64,000 nt of DNA, from contig JBBRAX010000020.1 in NCBI GenBank assembly GCA_038206395.1, positions 1-64,000 of the forward strand. The letters are read 5' to 3'. Of the stretch, positions 34,672 to 42,393 are shown piece by piece. The notes under the pieces were generated by a model. It made no database searches. It was not told where the DNA came from and saw nothing but the letters and a program-made list of their open reading frames with translations. The stretch comes from JAGSPQ01 sp038206395 (GTDB lineage: Bacteria > Myxococcota > Myxococcia > Myxococcales > Myxococcaceae). The translations under genes and the position numbers were made by a program. Numbering within the stretch: the first letter of the stretch is position 1; the number at the start of each line of letters is the position of its first letter.

Positions 34672-34980
34672 GTGTACGCAGTGATCAAAACCGGTGGGAA
34701 ACAGTACCGCGTGGCCGAGGGCGACCTCCTGCGCATCGAGAAAATTCTCGGCGACGTTGGCGCAGACGTGAGCTTCGACCAGGTGCTCATGGTCGGTGCC
34801 GGAGACACGGCGAAGGTTGGCCGTCCTCTCGTCGGTGGCGCGTCGGTTGGCGGGAAGATCGTTCGCCAGGACAAGGCGAAGCGCGTCCTCCACTTCCGCA
34901 AAGAAAAAGAAGGTTGGACGCGCGCTCGCGGCCACCGTCAGCCCTTCACTGAGGTGAAGGTCACCTCGATCAAGGGTTAA
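34672..34980 (+). CDS. rplU: 50S ribosomal protein L21
   Basis: A 102-residue protein that matches bacterial L21 over its length: M-Y-A-V-I-K-T-G-G-K-Q-Y-R-V at the start and G-H-R-Q-P-F-T-E-V-K-V at the end. The start is a GTG at 34672 with aagga 6 nt upstream; a longer upstream frame does not belong to the family. L21 binds 23S rRNA in the large subunit. It begins the conserved rplU-rpmA-obgE cluster. Confidence 0.97.
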   Translation: MYAVIKTGGKQYRVAEGDLLRIEKILGDVGADVSFDQVLMVGAGDTAKVGRPLVGGASVGGKIVRQDKAKRVLHFRKEKEGWTRARGHRQPFTEVKVTSIKG

Positions 34981-34989
34981 GGAGAAACC

Positions 34990-35337
34990 ATGGCTCACAA
35001 AAAAGGGCAGGGCTCGACTCGAAACGGGCGTGACTCGAATTCGCAGCGCCGGGGCGTCAAAGTCTACGGTGGCCAGAACATCCCCGCGGGCAGCATCCTC
35101 GTTCGCCAGGTCGGCACCGTCGTGCACCCGGGCAAGAACGTGAAGCTCGGCCGCGACTACACGCTGTACGCGACGATCAGCGGCATCGTTAAGTACGAGC
35201 GCTACTCGAAAGATCGCAAGCGCGTCTCGGTCTACCCGGAAGGCGACCCTGCGGCGACGGCAGCTCCTGCCACGCGCGCGAAGGCCGTGAAGCAGGTCAA
35301 GGCTCCGAAGGCGAAGGCCGCGGAAGCCAAGAGCTAA
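34990..35337 (+). CDS. rpmA: 50S ribosomal protein L27 with long basic C-terminal tail
   Basis: A 115-residue L27. The first 85 residues match the family, including M-A-H-K-K-G-Q-G-S-T-R-N-G-R-D-S, whose N-terminal arm reaches the peptidyl-transferase centre. The N-terminus starts directly with the mature-type M-A-H-K-K, without the cleavable extension seen in Firmicutes. A tail of about 30 residues rich in Ala, Lys and Pro is added at the end; E. coli L27 is 85 residues. The ribosome binding site aaggag is strong. Confidence 0.97.
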   Translation: MAHKKGQGSTRNGRDSNSQRRGVKVYGGQNIPAGSILVRQVGTVVHPGKNVKLGRDYTLYATISGIVKYERYSKDRKRVSVYPEGDPAATAAPATRAKAVKQVKAPKAKAAEAKS

Positions 35338-35421
35338 ACCGCAACATCGAAGCGCCTCTTGGCGGGTCGCGTCCGGTCTTCCGGGCCGGCCCGCTTGGTG
35401 TTTCTGGGGTACGTCACCACC

Positions 35422-36552
35422 ATGAAGTTCGTCGACGAAGTGCGAATCGAAGTGAAGGGCGGCGACGGCGGCAACGGCTGCGTCGCTTTTCGCCGTGAGA
35501 AGTACATCGAGAAGGGCGGACCTTCGGGTGGCGATGGAGGCCACGGCGGCAGCGTCTTCTTCGAAGCCGACCCGCAACTGACGACGCTGCTCGACTTCCG
35601 GTACCTGCAGCACCACCACGCGCGCGGTGGCCAGCACGGCATGGGCAGCGACTGCAACGGCAAGAACGCCGAAGACCTGGTGCTTCGCGTCCCCGTCGGC
35701 ACGCTGGTGCGCGACCTCGAGTCGCAAGAGCTGCTCGCCGACCTCTCGGTGGCCGGTGAACGCTTCGTCGCGGCGCAGGGCGGGCGGGGTGGCCTGGGCA
35801 ACATCAACTTCGCGACCTCGACCCGGCAGACGCCGCGGTTCGCGCAAGACGGCACGAAGGGTGAGCTCAAGAGCCTGCAGCTCGAGCTCAAGCTGCTCGC
35901 CGACGTGGCGCTGATTGGGTTCCCGAATGCGGGCAAGAGCACGTTGATCAGCCGCATCTCTCGCGCGCGCCCGAAGATCGCCGACTACCCGTTCACCACC
36001 CTCGTCCCGAACCTCGGCGTCGTTCAGTACAAAGACCGCCTCTCTTTCGTGGTCGCCGACATCCCCGGCCTGATCGAAGGCGCCAGCGAAGGCGTCGGCC
36101 TCGGCCTGCAGTTCCTTCGTCACGTCGAGCGCTGCCGGGTGCTGGTGCACATGCTCGACATGTCGTCCGTCGCCGAAGGCCGCGACCCGGCGAAAGACTT
36201 CGCCACGCTGAACAAAGAGCTCGCGAAGTTCAGCCCCGCGCTGGCGAAGAAGCCGCAGGTGGTGGTCGCCAACAAGCTCGACCTTCCTTTCGCGCGCGAG
36301 GCGCTGCCGAAGTTCGTCGCCGCGATGAAGAAGAAGAAGATCACCGTGCTTCAGATGTCGGGAGCGACAGGTGAAGGCATCCCCGCCGTCCTCGATGCCG
36401 CCGCGAAGGTGCTCTACGCCGTGCCCGCCGCTCCGAAAGCGAAGTCGCGGCACAGCACGCGCCGCCCGCTGCGGAAGAAGGCCCGCGAGAAGGCGAAGAA
36501 CGCGAGCAAGCGGATCCACCCCAAGGAAAAGGCCAAAGCCCGGAACCGGTAA
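35422..36552 (+). CDS. obgE: GTPase Obg/CgtA
   Basis: A 376-residue Obg protein, starting at the ATG at 35422. The Gly-rich Obg fold covers residues 1-158 (K-G-G-D-G-G-N-G-C, G-G-P-S-G-G-D-G-G). The G domain has P-loop G-F-P-N-A-G-K-S-T, switch II D-I-P-G-L-I-E-G and N-K-L-D for guanine recognition. The C-terminus is a short, very basic tail (about 40 residues rich in Lys and Arg) in place of a larger variable domain. Obg assists 50S assembly and links ribosome state to stress and growth. Same cluster as rplU and rpmA. Confidence 0.96.
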   Translation: MKFVDEVRIEVKGGDGGNGCVAFRREKYIEKGGPSGGDGGHGGSVFFEADPQLTTLLDFRYLQHHHARGGQHGMGSDCNGKNAEDLVLRVPVGTLVRDLESQELLADLSVAGERFVAAQGGRGGLGNINFATSTRQTPRFAQDGTKGELKSLQLELKLLADVALIGFPNAGKSTLISRISRARPKIADYPFTTLVPNLGVVQYKDRLSFVVADIPGLIEGASEGVGLGLQFLRHVERCRVLVHMLDMSSVAEGRDPAKDFATLNKELAKFSPALAKKPQVVVANKLDLPFAREALPKFVAAMKKKKITVLQMSGATGEGIPAVLDAAAKVLYAVPAAPKAKSRHSTRRPLRKKAREKAKNASKRIHPKEKAKARNR

Positions 36553-36557
36553 TCGCC

Positions 36558-37235
36558 ATGCCCGGAGGAGGACCTCGCTACGAACCAGCCGCGCTCGGGC
36601 CGATGCCCGAAGATCTGGTGCTGCCTCCGCGGAAAGAGCGCATCGAAGTGGTGCTCGCCCACCGAACGCGCACCCTGACGGTGGTGCTCGATCGCCTCGA
36701 AGACCACTTCAACATGGCCGCCGTGCTGCGCACGTGTGAGGGCCTGGGCATTCAGGAAGTGCACATCGTCAAGAACCCGAAGGTGCCGTGGACGCCGAAC
36801 TGGAAGGTGACCCAGGGCTGCGACAAGTGGCTCGACCTTCACCGCTATGACGACTTCGCTGCCTGCAGCGCCGCGCTGAAGGCCCGCGGGTTCAAGGTGC
36901 TCGTGTCGGCGCTTCGCGAGGGCGGCAAGAGCCTGTTCGACGTCGACTTCAGCGAAAAGGTCGCGCTGGTGTTCGGCAACGAACGCTACGGCGTCTCGGA
37001 AGAAGTGCTCGACCTCGCCGACGGCACCTTCTGGATTCCGATGTTCGGCTTCACCCAGAGCTTCAACATCTCGGCCGCGGCCAGCGCCTGCCTCAGCCGC
37101 GCGGTGGCGTGGCGGCTCGAGAAGTCCGGGAAAGTGGGTGACCTCACCGAGGCCGAGACCGCCGAGCTGCGCGAGCGGTTCTTCCGCCTGTCGGTGAAGC
37201 AACACAAGCGCCTCTACCCGGCCGAACCGAAGTGA
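36558..37235 (+). CDS. trmH: tRNA (guanosine-2'-O-)-methyltransferase TrmH (SpoU family)
   Basis: A 225-residue SPOUT methyltransferase. Motif 1 is N-M-A-A-V-L-R-T-C-E-G-L-G-I, motif 2 F-G-N-E-R-Y-G-V-S, and motif 3 I-P-M-F-G-F-T-Q-S-F-N-I-S-A-A, which forms the trefoil-knot SAM site. Length and motif 3 fit TrmH, which methylates G18 of tRNA, better than RlmB; the exact target is inferred. It lies 5 bp after obgE and overlaps the tiny membrane protein gene by GTGA. Confidence 0.85.
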   Translation: MPGGGPRYEPAALGPMPEDLVLPPRKERIEVVLAHRTRTLTVVLDRLEDHFNMAAVLRTCEGLGIQEVHIVKNPKVPWTPNWKVTQGCDKWLDLHRYDDFAACSAALKARGFKVLVSALREGGKSLFDVDFSEKVALVFGNERYGVSEEVLDLADGTFWIPMFGFTQSFNISAAASACLSRAVAWRLEKSGKVGDLTEAETAELRERFFRLSVKQHKRLYPAEPK

Positions 37236-37357
37236 AGCGCGAAGATCCGAACATCGATCAGCTGAAGGAAGGCGCCCGCACCTTCCTCTACCCGCGCATC
37301 TTCATCGGCGCGGCGCTGTTCGTGCTGTTCGCCGTCTACATCTTCTGGCCCCGCTAA
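37232..37357 (+). CDS. 41-residue single-pass membrane protein
   Basis: A short reading frame starting with GTG that overlaps the trmH stop by 4 nt (37232-37235) and ends at 37357. It encodes 12 polar residues (K-R-E-D-P-N-I-D-Q-L-K-E) and then one transmembrane helix (I-F-I-G-A-A-L-F-V-L-F-A-V-Y-I-F-W) ending in P-R. The frame, helix and GTGA coupling all argue for a real gene despite its length. Function unknown. Its stop overlaps the convergent gene's stop by 4 nt. Confidence 0.75.
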   Translation: MKREDPNIDQLKEGARTFLYPRIFIGAALFVLFAVYIFWPR

Positions 37358-37845
37358 ATCTTCAGCGGCACCTTCTCGAGCAGCGCGCACTTCACGATCC
37401 GGAACAGGTTCGCCCCGTTCTTTGCCGCCTGTGACGCGTTGCCCTCGCGAAACAGCAGGTCGAGCGTGAAGTTGGCCGACGTCGTACCCATGTCCGAGAC
37501 CTTCACTGTGCCCTTCTCGAGGTAGTACGGCTTCGTGCCGCTGGCGGGCGTGAAGAACGCCTGCAGGTCATCGCTAAGCTTTGCGTTCCTGGCGGTCACG
37601 GTGCCTTCGGGTTTTCCCTCGAGCACCTTCCACGCAATCGTCAGCTCGAGCCGCGGATACGAGGCATCCTCGGTGCCCATCGACAGGCCGAGCCGCTTGC
37701 CCATCGTCTTGTCGTTCGTCACCACCGCGGTGTCGATCAGCGCCTTCCATTCTTTCCCGTCGAGCCTGCACAGGAAGCCACCCTTCGGAGCAGCGCCCGC
37801 CACCAGCGGCAACACCAGGAACCCCAGGCTCAGCAGTCGTGTCAT
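37354..37845 (-). CDS. Exported protein of unknown function
   Basis: A 163-residue protein with a clear signal peptide (L-L-S-L-G-F-L-V-L-P-L-V-A-G-A-A). The mature part is beta-rich, with two cysteines (F-L-C-R-L-D-G and I-V-K-C-A-L-L-E) near its ends that may pair. No family recognised. It stands alone between the trmH cluster and lolA, convergent with the former and divergent from the latter. Confidence 0.7.
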   Translation of the reverse strand: MTRLLSLGFLVLPLVAGAAPKGGFLCRLDGKEWKALIDTAVVTNDKTMGKRLGLSMGTEDASYPRLELTIAWKVLEGKPEGTVTARNAKLSDDLQAFFTPASGTKPYYLEKGTVKVSDMGTTSANFTLDLLFREGNASQAAKNGANLFRIVKCALLEKVPLKI

Positions 37846-37910
37846 GGGCCCCTGAATACCAGCGAAATGAAGGTCTTCCGGAGGCGTTCGTCTGTTAATC
37901 CGGAGGCCAC

Positions 37911-38609
37911 ATGGTCCACGTGTTGATGCTGCTCCTGCTGTCTCAACCGAAGCCCGCCGCCGAGGCGAAGCCGGCCGCCAGCGTGAAGGCGCCGATGACG
38001 ACCGACGTGAAAGAGCTCGTCGACCGCATGCAGGCCTTCTACGAAAAGACCACCGACTTCACCGCCGACTTCAAGCAGGACTACACCTACAAGGCCTTCA
38101 AGCGCACCCAGAGCAGCAGCGGCAAGGTCACCTACGCGAAGCCGGCGCAGATGCGGTGGGACTACGAGAAGCCGTCGGCCCGCACCTTCGTGCTCGCGAA
38201 GGACAAGGTCGTCGCGCTGGACCCTGAGGCGATGACGATGACCACGATGGCGATGTCGACCAGCCAGCTGTCTGCCTCGGTCACCTTCCTCTGGGGCCAG
38301 GGCAAGCTTGCTGACGAGTTCTCGATCGTGAAGAAAGAGTGCGCGACCTGCAAGGGCACCCAGCTCGAGCTCACGCCGCTGAAGCCCGACCCGCGGTTCC
38401 AGAAGGTGCTGCTCGAGGTCGAGCCGAAGTCGGCGACCGTGATGAAGAGCACCGTCATCGACCCCGATGGCAGCGAGAACGCGATCTCGTTCGGCACGAT
38501 GAAGCAGAACACCGGCGTCGATGCGGCGAAGTTCAAGCTGAGCCCTCCGCCGGGCACCCAGGTCATCGACTACACGAACCTGAAGCCACAGGCCCCCGCG
38601 AAACCGTGA
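37911..38609 (+). CDS. lolA: LolA-like outer-membrane lipoprotein carrier
   Basis: A 232-residue protein with a short hydrophobic start (V-H-V-L-M-L-L-L-L-L-S) serving as signal. The LolA core covers residues 38-225: F-Y-E-K-T-T-D-F-T-A-D-F-K-Q near the start, the hallmark of LolA, then G-K-V-T-Y-A-K-P-A-Q-M-R-W-D-Y and a late N-A-I-S-F segment. It should carry lipoproteins across the periplasm from LolCDE to the outer membrane, apt for a genome full of lipoproteins. It overlaps the next gene by GTGA (38606-38609). Confidence 0.85.
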   Translation: MVHVLMLLLLSQPKPAAEAKPAASVKAPMTTDVKELVDRMQAFYEKTTDFTADFKQDYTYKAFKRTQSSSGKVTYAKPAQMRWDYEKPSARTFVLAKDKVVALDPEAMTMTTMAMSTSQLSASVTFLWGQGKLADEFSIVKKECATCKGTQLELTPLKPDPRFQKVLLEVEPKSATVMKSTVIDPDGSENAISFGTMKQNTGVDAAKFKLSPPPGTQVIDYTNLKPQAPAKP

Positions 38610-40039
38610 CGTTTCGCTTGTCGCTCGCGGTGGTGTTGCTCGCCGCGTGCGCCCGCGATTCGCGCCCCGCGCCGTCGGATGACTTGTCGAAGCTAACCCT
38701 CTCGCTCGCGGCCGGCCCGATGCGGTTGATGGCCAGAGGCGAGGTCTTTCGTGTTCCGGCGCAGGTGTTCTTCGATGTCGGCTCGCCCGTGTCGACCGCC
38801 ACCACCGGCTGCTTCGAAGACGGCCCATCGGTCGAAGGCCAGGTCGAGGTGCACTTTCCCGATGGCGTGACGCGGGCGCTGCCCGAGCTGACGTTGAAGG
38901 GGCTCACGTTTGGCGGCCAGCGCTACGTGCCGGTGAAGGTGGCGCTGGAAGAAGGGAAGGCCTGCGACGTGGTGCTCGGCATCGACCTGCTTTTCCCATG
39001 GGCGCTCGAGGTCAACCTCGTCAAGCGCGCGCTCACGTTCCGGAAGTCGGGCACGGCGCAGGACTACGAAGCGCGGGCGCTGCAGCGGGCGAATGACGGG
39101 TGGGAATCGCACCGGCTCGAGCTGACGCGCGACCCCGTGGGCGATTACCCGATGCTGGCGTTGCGGGTGAAGCAGGCAGAAGAGGCGCTGGTCGCTCCGA
39201 TGGTGTTGTCGACGCGTGAAGCGCAGACGCGGGTGTCGGCCGAGGCGGTGCGCGGCGCGGGCTTGAAGGTCGGCCGCGAGCTCTTCGAGGGCCTTCCCGT
39301 GCCGGAAGGCATCAAGCTGCCGCCATCGCTGGTCGTGACCGATGTCGTCGCGACCGATGGGCTCGAGCTGTCACCCGGCTTCGGCGTTGCGTCCCACGCA
39401 CTGCGGCTCGACCCCACGTGGAAGGGCAAGGGCGCGGCGGGGGTTCTTGGCGGCGACGTCTGGGGCCGCTTCGACAGCGTCATCGATGTGCAGGCGGGCC
39501 TGCTGTGGCTCGAGCGGCCGCGCGTGCTCGAGTCTGGCCTGGTCCAGCGCTGTGTGCGCGGCGAGACGACGGATGAAGAAGGCTGTTACCAGCTGCAGGC
39601 CAACGGCACGCCGCAGGGCCTCGAGGCGGCGGTGACGCTGTGGCGATCTCTACCGATGGGCGGGCGGCTGTACCTCGATGTCACCGCCGAGGCGTTGCCG
39701 CCTTGCCGCATCGGGTTCAGCTTCGGCCCGTCTGACCGCGGGGCCAGCGCGCACTTCGTGTTTCCCTGGGCGCGGATGACCGAGTCGATGCCCGAGTGCG
39801 CTGCCGCTTTCGCCGCCGCGAAGGGCGCGACCTTCTCTCTCTACGAAGATGGCCCGCTGCAGCAGTGCCCCGGGACTTGTGCGTTCGCGGAAGACGCGCT
39901 GACCCGGCGGATTTCCTGCGCGTGCGAGGCGGGCGGCGAGCTCAGTGATGCCGACCGCACGCTGCTGAAGCTCTACAAGATGCTGCTCGAGCAGGAACTG
40001 AAGAAGCGCGACCGCGCGTCTGAGCCTGTCGACCCGTAG
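38606..40039 (+). CDS. Lipoprotein with retropepsin-like aspartyl-protease fold
   Basis: A 477-residue lipoprotein (V-V-L-L-A-A-C-A) whose GTG start overlaps the lolA stop. Residues about 40-300 look like a doubled retropepsin: F-F-D-V-G-S-P-V-S-T, where D-T-G or D-S-G would be expected, the G-I-D-L-L-F segment after it, and G-G-D-V-W-G-R-F-D-S-V in the second half. The changed active-site triad (D-V-G) makes protease activity doubtful. A Cys-rich end follows (C-P-G-T-C-A-F, I-S-C-A-C). Coupling to lolA suggests an envelope role. Confidence 0.65.
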   Translation: MTFRLSLAVVLLAACARDSRPAPSDDLSKLTLSLAAGPMRLMARGEVFRVPAQVFFDVGSPVSTATTGCFEDGPSVEGQVEVHFPDGVTRALPELTLKGLTFGGQRYVPVKVALEEGKACDVVLGIDLLFPWALEVNLVKRALTFRKSGTAQDYEARALQRANDGWESHRLELTRDPVGDYPMLALRVKQAEEALVAPMVLSTREAQTRVSAEAVRGAGLKVGRELFEGLPVPEGIKLPPSLVVTDVVATDGLELSPGFGVASHALRLDPTWKGKGAAGVLGGDVWGRFDSVIDVQAGLLWLERPRVLESGLVQRCVRGETTDEEGCYQLQANGTPQGLEAAVTLWRSLPMGGRLYLDVTAEALPPCRIGFSFGPSDRGASAHFVFPWARMTESMPECAAAFAAAKGATFSLYEDGPLQQCPGTCAFAEDALTRRISCACEAGGELSDADRTLLKLYKMLLEQELKKRDRASEPVDP

Positions 40040-40115
40040 GCCCGCGTGTTCCTCCTGGGGGCGGGTGTTGCCTCCGGGCGAGTCGAGTCTCGGTACGCCG
40101 CCGCTTTCCGGTTAC

Positions 40116-41006
40116 CTACTCGTCCTTCGTCGCGAGCTTGAACGAGTCGAGCACTGCCTGAGACGAGCGCGCGAGGTACTTGCCCTTGCGCACCAGGATG
40201 CCGATCGGCCGGGTGTACACGCCCTCGGCGAAGGGCTTGGCGACCAGCGTTCCGTTCGAGACCTCGTGCTGCACCGTCGGCACGGGCAGCACCGAGACAC
40301 CCAGGCCGAGCTCGACAGCGCGCTTGATGGTCTCGACGTTGTCCATTTCCATCGTCGGGTGCAGCTCGAAGCCCTTGTCGCGGAACATGCGGTCGATGCC
40401 CTTGCGGGTCGGCGCCTCGCGGTCGAAGCCGATGAAGGGCAGGGAGGCGATCGACGCCATCGTCACCTTCGCCTTCGAGGCCAGCGGGTGGTTCGAGGGC
40501 AAGACGACGACCAGGCGGTCTTCCCGAAACGGAATCACGTCGACGCCCGCGCGCGCCTGCGGGTACGCGACCAGGCCGAGATCTGCCGCGCCGAGAATCA
40601 CGTCGTCGTAGACCTGATCCGACCTTCGGTAGTTGAGCCGCAGGTTCACCTTCGGGTGCGTCTTCAAGAGTTCGCGCTGGATGTTCTGCAGCTCGTGCAG
40701 CCCCACCGAGTAGATGGTGCTCACCGTGGTCGCGCCCGACACCTCGGACGCCTGCTCGCGAATCTCTGACTCGACCTCGCCGAAGCGGGTCAGGACTTCC
40801 TTGCACCCCCGAAACAACCTTTCGCCTGCCGGCGTCGGCGTCACCTGCCGCGCGCTGCGCGACAACAGCCGCTGCTCGTAGCGATTCTCGAGCGCGCGGA
40901 TCTGCTGGCTCACCGCCGACTGGGTGACGTGGTTGAGCTGCGCTGCGCGTGAGAAAGACCCCGTCTCGACCACGTCGCAGAACATCTTCAGGGACTCGAG
41001 TTGCAA
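40116..41006 (-). CDS. LysR-family transcriptional regulator (CysL/CbbR-like)
   Basis: A 296-residue regulator with a typical N-terminal helix-turn-helix (S-F-S-R-A-A-Q-L-N-H-V-T-Q-S-A-V-S-Q-Q-I, about 17-36) and a full effector domain from about 90 with both conserved strands (L-R-L-N-Y-R-R-S and M-E-M-D-N-V-E-T-I-K). The sequence fits the large group that includes CysL and CbbR. No obvious target enzyme is adjacent; the divergent gene is the CglB-like lipoprotein 154 bp away. Confidence 0.9.
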   Translation of the reverse strand: MQLESLKMFCDVVETGSFSRAAQLNHVTQSAVSQQIRALENRYEQRLLSRSARQVTPTPAGERLFRGCKEVLTRFGEVESEIREQASEVSGATTVSTIYSVGLHELQNIQRELLKTHPKVNLRLNYRRSDQVYDDVILGAADLGLVAYPQARAGVDVIPFREDRLVVVLPSNHPLASKAKVTMASIASLPFIGFDREAPTRKGIDRMFRDKGFELHPTMEMDNVETIKRAVELGLGVSVLPVPTVQHEVSNGTLVAKPFAEGVYTRPIGILVRKGKYLARSSQAVLDSFKLATKDE

Positions 41007-41160
41007 GCTTCCTCCAGTGAGTAGATGTGCTGCTGATAATGTCCGACAGGTATTAGCGCAAGTGGCGTTGATGGGTGGTCAAGCAGCCCACAGCCCGCGC
41101 GCCGTACACTGCGCGCCGTTTCGAGCGTCAAAGGGGAGCTCGAACCCTTCGGAGTCCGAA

Positions 41161-42372
41161 ATGCTGTCACGCGCCGTCGTCTTCGCTTCGTTCGCCGTGG
41201 TGTTGGGCAGCTGCGTCTCTTACGACTTCGAGCCGGTGGTGCCCTCGACGAGCAGCCTCAACAAACTCAAGTTCCGCCGCACCGAGAACCTGCCCAAGCC
41301 CGACCTCTTCCTCGTCGTCGACAAGTCCGGCTCGATGGGCTTCGGCGTCGACGCGCCGGGCTGCAACTGCCCGACGGGGTCGTGTCCGGCTGGCTGCCCG
41401 ACGCGCTGGTCGGAGCTCAAGGCCGCGATGGGTCCGTTTCTCTCGACGCAGGGCACCATCGCGCACTTCGGCATGGTGCCGTACCCACCCATCGACGCGC
41501 AGGCCTGCACGGGCGCCGTCGCTTCTGACATCGCGAACTACGGCGTCGATGTGAACCGCTCGCCCGACACCGACCTCGTCGCGATGCAAGCCGGCGCTGA
41601 CGCGGTGTTTGCGAAGATTCAAGGCATCACGCCGGTTGGCGGCACGCCGACGGGCACCACGCTCTCGGCGCTGCTCAGCTACGCGCCCATCGCGCAGGAC
41701 CCGCTGATCGATCGCAACCACTTCGCGCTGCTGCTCACCGACGGTCTCCCCAACTGCAACAACCCCGCGTCGTCCGCCACCTGCACCTGCACTGCCGCGC
41801 TCGGCCCTTCCGGCTGCAGCGCGAACCTCTGCCTCGATGACGACCCCACCACCGCTGAGATCGCGCGGCTGAAGGATGCGAAGATCACCACCATCGTCCT
41901 TGGCTTTGGCGCCGAGACGACGATCGGCCTCGGGCCGGCGACGCTCGCGAAGATGGCGGCCGCGGGCGAGTTCGAGCGCAAATGTCTGTCGGACGCAGAC
42001 TGCGGCGCGGGCGACTCGTGCAGCGCGGCCACCACGCTCGACAAGTGCGGCATGCCGCAGCGCACCTGCGCCCGCCGCTTCTTCCAGGCCGGCAATGCCG
42101 CCGAGCTCGCCAGCGCGCTCACCGCCATTCAGGGCAGCATTGGTTCGTGCGCGCCGTGCCTGTTCACCCTCGACGAGCCGGTGCGCAACCTGCTGGGCCT
42201 CGAGGTCACGCTGGAAGGGCTGAAGCTTTTGCGCGATCAGCCGAACGGCTACCGCTTCGACCCGTCGCTTGGCCAGGTCGAGGTTCTGGGAACGTCGTGT
42301 GCTGCGATCAAAGCGTCGAGCACGCTCAACCCGGCGAACGTCGAGCTGAAGGCGTTCTCGGAAGTGCTCTAA
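41161..42372 (+). CDS. cglB: von Willebrand factor A lipoprotein, CglB-like gliding motility protein
   Basis: A 403-residue lipoprotein (Cys18; V-L-G-S-C-V-S-Y-D-F-E-P-V). The vWA domain covers residues 47-335 with a complete MIDAS: D-K-S-G-S-M (54-59) and T-D-G-L-P-N. Many paired cysteines (C-N-C-P-T-G-S-C, C-T-C) point to an extracellular, disulphide-stiffened module. The layout and N-terminal Y-D-F-E-P-V motif resemble what I recall of CglB, the outer-membrane lipoprotein that works as an integrin-like adhesin in Myxococcus adventurous gliding. The assignment is by recognition, not by alignment. Close downstream is a DUF4139 gene. Confidence 0.65.
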   Translation: MLSRAVVFASFAVVLGSCVSYDFEPVVPSTSSLNKLKFRRTENLPKPDLFLVVDKSGSMGFGVDAPGCNCPTGSCPAGCPTRWSELKAAMGPFLSTQGTIAHFGMVPYPPIDAQACTGAVASDIANYGVDVNRSPDTDLVAMQAGADAVFAKIQGITPVGGTPTGTTLSALLSYAPIAQDPLIDRNHFALLLTDGLPNCNNPASSATCTCTAALGPSGCSANLCLDDDPTTAEIARLKDAKITTIVLGFGAETTIGLGPATLAKMAAAGEFERKCLSDADCGAGDSCSAATTLDKCGMPQRTCARRFFQAGNAAELASALTAIQGSIGSCAPCLFTLDEPVRNLLGLEVTLEGLKLLRDQPNGYRFDPSLGQVEVLGTSCAAIKASSTLNPANVELKAFSEVL

Positions 42373-42393
42373 AGAACCTGATTCGCCGAGGCG

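Noticed and set aside
40018..40040. gagcctgtcga at the end of the protease-like lipoprotein as a dispersed repeat
   Set aside because: Only 11 bases resemble the known repeat core and no inverted partner is present; chance is likely.
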